Shown one piece after another: positions 59,915-64,000 of a DNA stretch of 64,000 bases. Below the pieces are notes generated by a model that saw nothing but the letters and a program-made list of their open reading frames with translations, was not told where the DNA came from and ran no database searches. This stretch comes from Paenibacillus pasadenensis (GTDB taxonomy: Bacteria > Bacillota > Bacilli > Paenibacillales > Paenibacillaceae), in assembly GCF_023715725.1 (NCBI RefSeq), contig NZ_JAMBOT010000008.1:1-64000 (forward strand), read 5' to 3'. The position numbers were made by a program, and so were the translations under genes. Within the stretch, counting starts at the first letter, position 1; the number at the start of each line of letters is the position of its first letter.

Positions 59915-60859
59915 CTACGCCGTAGCATGGCGGTAGAGACCATCCGCCAGCTCGCGGATGTCCTCGCCGCGCGCCAGCAGCTGCAGCCAGCGGGACGGAA
60001 TTCCGGCCTCGCCGTAATACGCTCCGGCAATTTGGCCGTACACCGCTCCGGTCGTATCGGCGTCATCGCCCAGGTTGACGGCCAGCAGCGCGCCTTCCTC
60101 GAAGCTGTTGCTGCCGGCGAAAGCCCATAACGCAGCTTCCAGCGAGTCTACGACGTAGCCGGTTCCTTTAATCGCCGGCGGCTGTTTTAGTTTATACGAG
60201 CCGCGCCGGATATCCTCGATTCTCGGAGTCAGCGGCTTGGCTCCGAGCCAGCGGTCGAAGGCATCCTCCCGCAGCAGCTCCTCTTTGCTCCAGCCATGCA
60301 GCGCTCCCAGCAAAATAGCTGCCATCAGCCGGCAAGCATCAAGACATTCCGGAGCGGCATGTGTCGTCCGGGAGCTCTGCTCCGCATAACCGATCGCCTT
60401 TTCCGGAATGCCTGCCTCGAAAAGCACGGCCGGGACAAGCCGCATAATCGAGCCGTTGCCCGCTTGCATCGGATCATCCGATCCGCTCCAGCCGTCGCCT
60501 GTCCGTTCGAAGCGCATAACCGCCCCTCTCACCGCATTGCCAATGTCGAAACAATCGCCCGTGCTGCTCCAGTAACCTTCGCGGAACCAGCGGCGGTACC
60601 GCTCCAGCTGGTCGGCGGGGTCAAAACCGCCGCTCTGCAGCAGGCTTTCCGCCAGGCAGAGAGCCATGGACGTATCATCCGTCCATTGGCCCGGCTCCAG
60701 CCGGAATACGCCTCCGCCGATCATATCCGTCACTGGCGGAAAGCTTCCCGGCGGCTGGAATTCCGCCGTCGTTCCTAGCGCATCGCCAGCGGCCAAGCCG
60801 AGCAGCGCTCCCCGAAAACGGCGCAGCTCCAGCGCCGGAGCTCGATCAGCAGTTGTCAT
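59915..60859 (-). CDS. ADP-ribosylglycohydrolase family protein
   Basis: A 314-residue DraG/ARH fold protein: GLAAGDALGTTAEF, GQWTDDTSMALCLAESL (metal-binding T-D-D), MQAGNGSIMRLVPAVLF and VNLGDDADTTGAVYGQIAGA (the second metal site). The metal ligands are intact, so it should remove ADP-ribose from proteins or small molecules; substrate unknown. Last gene of a three-gene unit with the SDR and VOC genes (15 and 40 base gaps). Confidence 0.9.
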   Translation of the reverse strand: MTTADRAPALELRRFRGALLGLAAGDALGTTAEFQPPGSFPPVTDMIGGGVFRLEPGQWTDDTSMALCLAESLLQSGGFDPADQLERYRRWFREGYWSSTGDCFDIGNAVRGAVMRFERTGDGWSGSDDPMQAGNGSIMRLVPAVLFEAGIPEKAIGYAEQSSRTTHAAPECLDACRLMAAILLGALHGWSKEELLREDAFDRWLGAKPLTPRIEDIRRGSYKLKQPPAIKGTGYVVDSLEAALWAFAGSNSFEEGALLAVNLGDDADTTGAVYGQIAGAYYGEAGIPSRWLQLLARGEDIRELADGLYRHATA

Positions 60860-60874
60860 TCGGCCTCGCTCCCT

Positions 60875-61573
60875 CTATATTTCCATTTCCCGCCCGACAT
60901 GGTCGACAAACTGGAAGCTGCTGTTCGGCTCGATTTTACGCTCGATCAGATCCATAATTCCCCGCGCGCTCTCGCGCGGATCAAGCGTTGCGTTCTTGCC
61001 GCCCATATCGGTCTGCATCCAGCCGGGATGCACGCTCAGCGCTATCGCGCCGCGCTCCTTAAGAACGCCGCTCAGCTTTTTCGTGAACATATTAAGCGCG
61101 GTTTTAGAAATCGTATACGGATAATTGCCGGGATAGGCATTCGTCAAACTTCCGGCTTCTGAGGAGATGTTGATTACCGACGCATTCGGCTCCTGCAGCA
61201 GCGGCAGCATATGTTTGACAACCCGCATCGGGCCGTACAGGTTGATGTCGAAGGAAACCTCCATATCGCGGAAGTCCAGCTCCTCGATTGACGAGCTCTG
61301 TCCCTCCAGCACCGCAGCGTTGTTCACGATGGAGCCGAGCGTGCGCCCGTCGCGGGCAAACTCCGCCGCCAACGAGGCAATGCCTTCCTCATCGGACGCA
61401 TCGAGCTGAACGGCCTGCAGCCTTTCTCCGAACTGGCGTTCGAGCTCATGGTAGGCGTCTCCCGCTTGATCCGGGTTCCGCATCCCTGCCAGCACGTAAT
61501 GCCCGCGCTCCAGCGCCTCGGCGGCCAGCACCAGCCCTAAGCCGCGCCCCGCTCCCGTAATTAAAAGATTCAT
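60875..61573 (-). CDS. short-chain dehydrogenase/reductase
   Basis: A 232-residue SDR: cofactor motif LLITGAGRGLGLVLAAEAL, NNAAVLEG, catalytic Ser in INISSEAGSL and Tyr/Lys in YPYTISKTALNMF. NADP or NAD oxidoreductase of unknown substrate. GGAGG nine bases upstream supports ATG 61573. Middle gene of the operon. Confidence 0.9.
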   Translation of the reverse strand: MNLLITGAGRGLGLVLAAEALERGHYVLAGMRNPDQAGDAYHELERQFGERLQAVQLDASDEEGIASLAAEFARDGRTLGSIVNNAAVLEGQSSSIEELDFRDMEVSFDINLYGPMRVVKHMLPLLQEPNASVINISSEAGSLTNAYPGNYPYTISKTALNMFTKKLSGVLKERGAIALSVHPGWMQTDMGGKNATLDPRESARGIMDLIERKIEPNSSFQFVDHVGREMEI

Positions 61574-61613
61574 CGTCAATATCCTCCTCCGATTATCCGT
61601 TCTAATGGTCTGA

Positions 61614-62063
61614 TTAATCGTTTTCCAGCAGTTCGACGATCACTTTAAGCTGCGGCAGCGTATCCAGATACGCATAACGTCCTCCGGAGTATTCGCCCTT
61701 CTGCTGCAGCGGGAAACCGCGGCTTTCCAGCAGGCTGATCTTATCCTTCATGCCTTTAACTTCAAACGCGATATGGTGGACGCCTTCCCCATGCTCGTCC
61801 AAATGAGCGCGCCAGGTGCTAGGGTTCTCGTCCGGCTGGATCAGCTCCAGCTGCAGCGAGCCCATGTCCATAAAGGCCAGCTTGGCGCGCGCGGGGCTAG
61901 GCACCCCGTTATACTCTGTTCTCGCAAGCTCGGGCGCATCCGTGACGACGATGCCCGGAACGGGAATTCCGAAAAAATCGGCATACGCCAGGCTTGTTTT
62001 CTCGATGTCGTGGACAAGCAGACCGATCTGGGTGACAACACGGTTGTCCAGTAAACCTGACAT
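61614..62063 (-). CDS. VOC/glyoxalase-fold protein
   Basis: A 149-residue metalloenzyme-like protein with two VOC modules: VVTQIGLLVHDIEKTSLAY with a metal His, LQLELIQPDENPSTWRAHL with a Glu, and GVHHIAFEVKG. It is close in layout to methylmalonyl-CoA epimerases, but that pathway is not seen nearby. First gene of the unit with SDR and glycohydrolase. Confidence 0.85.
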   Translation of the reverse strand: MSGLLDNRVVTQIGLLVHDIEKTSLAYADFFGIPVPGIVVTDAPELARTEYNGVPSPARAKLAFMDMGSLQLELIQPDENPSTWRAHLDEHGEGVHHIAFEVKGMKDKISLLESRGFPLQQKGEYSGGRYAYLDTLPQLKVIVELLEND

Positions 62064-62306
62064 GGCATACCCTCCTCATACAGCGCTGCACAGCGACAAA
62101 CTATTAGGGAAGTATAGCATATTCTCCGCAATTTGGTAACGTTATCCGGCTCTTAAAATCTAGCAAGTTGCCATTGTTAACCGACTAGCCTTCTTTGCCT
62201 ACTTTTTGCAACTCCCATCTTAACATTGACTCCACTCCGGCGCTGTTCTATCCTCCTAGTTAGGGCCAGTCAGCAGACAAGGCTAACATAGAAAGGGGCA
62301 ACACCA
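62064..62306. other. intergenic region between divergent genes, nothing firm
   Basis: This holds the promoters of the VOC operon and ddh. A small GTTAG/CTAAC dyad near 62260-62286 is visible. I searched by eye for lysine-riboswitch core features and did not find them. Confidence 0.4.
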
Positions 62307-63293
62307 ATGAGCAAAACAATTCGAGTCGGTATCGTAGGCTACGGCAATCTGGGTAAAGGCGTTCACAAATCGATCCAGCAAAACCCAGATATGGAGCTTG
62401 TGGCTGTATTCACCCGCCGGGAGCCGGAAGCGATGCAATCCGCAGCCGGAGAGGTTCTGTTCGAGACCATCTCCAGAGCGGAAGTATATCGGGACCGCAT
62501 TGACGTCATGATTTTGTGCGGAGGATCCGCAACAGATCTTCCGGAGCAAACGCCGGTTATCGCCGCTATGTTCAATACGGTGGACAGCTTTGACACCCAT
62601 GCGAAAATTCCTGAGTTTTACGAGCAAGTAAACGCGGCCGCAAAAAGCGGCGGCAACGTAGGCGTAATCTCCACGGGCTGGGATCCGGGTCTGTTCTCCC
62701 TGAACCGCCTGCTGGCGGAATCCATTCTGCCGCAGGGCACAACGTATACGTTCTGGGGCAAAGGCGTAAGCCAAGGCCACTCCGATGCCATCCGCCGTGT
62801 AGCCGGCGTTAAAGCTGGCGTTCAGTACACCGTTCCGGTCGGAGCTGCCATTAACCGCATCCGCGGCGGAGAAACGCCGGATCTGGAAACGCGCGAGAAA
62901 CATTTGCGTCAATGCTTCGTCGTAGCCGAGGAAGGCGCAAACCTGGAAGAAATCCGTCAAACGATCGTTTCCATGCCTAACTACTTCTCCGATTACGACA
63001 CAACCGTAGAATTCATTACCGAGCAGCAGCTTGCCGAGGAGCATCACGGCATGCCGCACGGCGGCTTTGTTATCCGCAGCGGCGAGACCGGCGACGGCAC
63101 CAAACAGCTCGTTGAATTCAGCCTGAAGCTCGAGAGCAATCCCGAATTCACGGCAAGCGTTCTGGTCGCTTATGCCCGTGCAGCTTACCGTCTCAAGCAG
63201 CAGGGACAAACCGGCGCTGTGACCGTTTATGACATTCCGTTCGGCCTGCTTTCCCCGAAATCTCCGGAAGAGCTTCGCAGAGAGCTGCTGTAG
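62307..63293 (+). CDS. ddh: meso-diaminopimelate D-dehydrogenase
   Basis: A 328-residue NADPH enzyme: VGIVGYGNLGKGVHKSI (Rossmann), LCGGSATDLPEQTP, STGWDPGLFSLNRLLAESIL, FWGKGVSQGHSDAIRRVAGV and HGMPHGGFVIRSG. These are the diagnostic Ddh blocks, shared with meso-DAP dehydrogenases of Bacillales and Corynebacterium. It makes meso-DAP in one step for wall and lysine synthesis. GGGGC lies close upstream. It has its own terminator. Confidence 0.95.
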   Translation: MSKTIRVGIVGYGNLGKGVHKSIQQNPDMELVAVFTRREPEAMQSAAGEVLFETISRAEVYRDRIDVMILCGGSATDLPEQTPVIAAMFNTVDSFDTHAKIPEFYEQVNAAAKSGGNVGVISTGWDPGLFSLNRLLAESILPQGTTYTFWGKGVSQGHSDAIRRVAGVKAGVQYTVPVGAAINRIRGGETPDLETREKHLRQCFVVAEEGANLEEIRQTIVSMPNYFSDYDTTVEFITEQQLAEEHHGMPHGGFVIRSGETGDGTKQLVEFSLKLESNPEFTASVLVAYARAAYRLKQQGQTGAVTVYDIPFGLLSPKSPEELRRELL

Positions 63294-63351
63294 TCACCAG
63301 CGCTTTTTTCGACCCATTTTCTGAGCAATATAGAGGATTTGCCTCACCTAA

Positions 63352-63389
63352 AATACCACCCGCTTCTGCTGAAGCGGGTGGTATTTTTA
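63352..63389 (+). terminator. strong intrinsic terminator
   Basis: AATACCACCCGCTTC (63352-63366), loop TGCT, GAAGCGGGTGGTATT (63371-63385), followed by TTTAT. It ends ddh. Confidence 0.95.
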
Positions 63390-63514
63390 TGCATCATAAA
63401 TAATTTTTATCAACCGTAAAAAAGATTAGTATTGGTAAGATTCTTTGTCCTGTAGATATAATAGTGCAAAGTTTAGGCGGATGAATACAAACACCAAAAA
63501 AAGGGGTTTTGAAC

Positions 63515-64000
63515 TTGAGCCAAGCGGTCGTTACCGAATCAGAAGTGCGGGAATATATTGAGTCCGTTTATGAGACAGTTATCAAACGTAATCCGGAGGA
63601 ATCGGAGTTCCATCAGGCGGTTCGGGAATTCCTCGAAAGCATGGAGCCCGTTATTGCGAGACACCCCGAATACCGCAAGCACTCCATCCTGGAGAGACTC
63701 GTTGAGCCGGAGCGTTTGATTACGTTCCGCGTGCCTTGGGTCGACGACAAAGGCCAGGTACAGGTGAACCGCGGCTTCCGCGTTCAGTTCAACAGCACGC
63801 TTGGCCCGTACAAGGGTGGCCTCCGCTTCCATCCGACGGTTGCTGCGGGCACGATCAAATTCCTTGGCTTCGAGCAAACGTTCAAAAACGCGCTGACCGG
63901 CCAGCCGATCGGCGGCGGCAAAGGCGGTTCGGACTTCGACCCTAAAGGCAAATCCGATCTCGAAATCATGCGTTTCTCCCAAAGCTTCATGACCGAGCTG
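63515..64000 (+). CDS. gdhA: NADP-specific glutamate dehydrogenase, 5' part
   Basis: The first 162 codons are present; the gene runs off the right edge. Blocks: VTESEVREYIESVYETV, EPERLITFRVPWVDDKG, VNRGFRVQFNSTLGPYKGG, LRFHPTVAAGTIKFLGFEQT and TGQPIGGGKGGSDFDPKGKS, the hexameric GDH substrate site with Lys in PYKGG. TTG 63515 is used with AAAGGGG about nine bases upstream; TTG 63509 is too close to that site. It makes glutamate from 2-oxoglutarate and ammonia. Confidence 0.93.
   Translation, partial: MSQAVVTESEVREYIESVYETVIKRNPEESEFHQAVREFLESMEPVIARHPEYRKHSILERLVEPERLITFRVPWVDDKGQVQVNRGFRVQFNSTLGPYKGGLRFHPTVAAGTIKFLGFEQTFKNALTGQPIGGGKGGSDFDPKGKSDLEIMRFSQSFMTEL

Noticed and set aside
62064..62306. 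Lysine riboswitch upstream of ddh
   Set aside because: The conserved core segments could not be found by eye; a covariance-model search would decide.

Overview
The window reads as chromosomal DNA of a spore-forming Firmicute close to Paenibacillus (inference). Support: the 16S 5' end and rrn leader are Bacillales-like, ribosome binding sites are strong AGGAGG types with many GTG and TTG starts, there is a surface protein with three SLH domains, Bce-type transporter and kinase modules, a YesMN-type sugar regulator next to a three-gene ABC importer, a meso-diaminopimelate dehydrogenase and YpsA. Genes are moderately GC-rich; one helicase gene (50200-52068) is clearly AT-richer.

Layout. 1-330: 5' end of a 16S rRNA gene (minus) with its promoter. 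0.5-5.5 kb: MFS exporter with an ArsR-type regulator and a striking operator, a methyltransferase, an Ig-like hypothetical protein and an HxlR regulator. 5.6-9.0 kb: ypsA, rmuC, a cell-wall amidase and a HesB-like protein. 9.2-11.1 kb: ECF sigma factor and anti-sigma pair. 11.2-16.9 kb: ANT(6)-like gene, hypothetical, inositol-phosphatase-like, a beta-lactamase-fold protein that lacks two catalytic residues, and a GGDEF/HD-GYP protein preceded by an intrinsic terminator, an unlisted 30-residue peptide gene and a DUF5317 membrane gene. 18-27 kb: GT28 glycosyltransferase, thioesterase, AAC(3)-like, ArsR/DUF2087 regulator, a frameshifted AraC/GyrI gene, Nudix, HAD phosphatase, MalT-type regulator. 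27.2-31.3 kb: a 1357-residue LamG/SLH surface protein. 31.5-36.5 kb: a 51-bp tandem repeat array, an RsmF-like methyltransferase, GT4 and two bactofilins.

36.5-48.3 kb is the most unusual part. On the minus strand a BceRS-type two-component system is followed by a likely six-gene operon: D-Ala ligase, alanine/serine-racemase-like enzyme, cytoplasmic VanXY/VanY-like D,D-peptidase, VanT-type membrane domain, Bce-type ATPase and Bce-type permease. This combines a D-Ala-D-Ser (VanC/VanL-like) resistance core, with VanT split in two, and a peptide-antibiotic target-protection module. Directly upstream lies a second Bce ATPase/permease pair behind a near copy of the same promoter. Between that promoter and the ATPase is a 26-codon relic that joins the start of the ligase gene to the end of the acyltransferase gene, and a kinase-tail relic lies upstream. 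The locus is therefore a tandem duplication from which one copy lost the van-like core.

48.3-64 kb: a K+ channel, an unlisted 48-residue protein, a dispersed inverted-repeat element seen twice (49991-50175 and 59510-59693), an AT-rich nuclease-helicase, a DUF1284 protein, a sugar ABC importer divergent from its YesMN-type regulators, an ADP-ribosylglycohydrolase/SDR/VOC operon, ddh, and the start of gdhA. Everything was read by eye; no alignment or database search was run.
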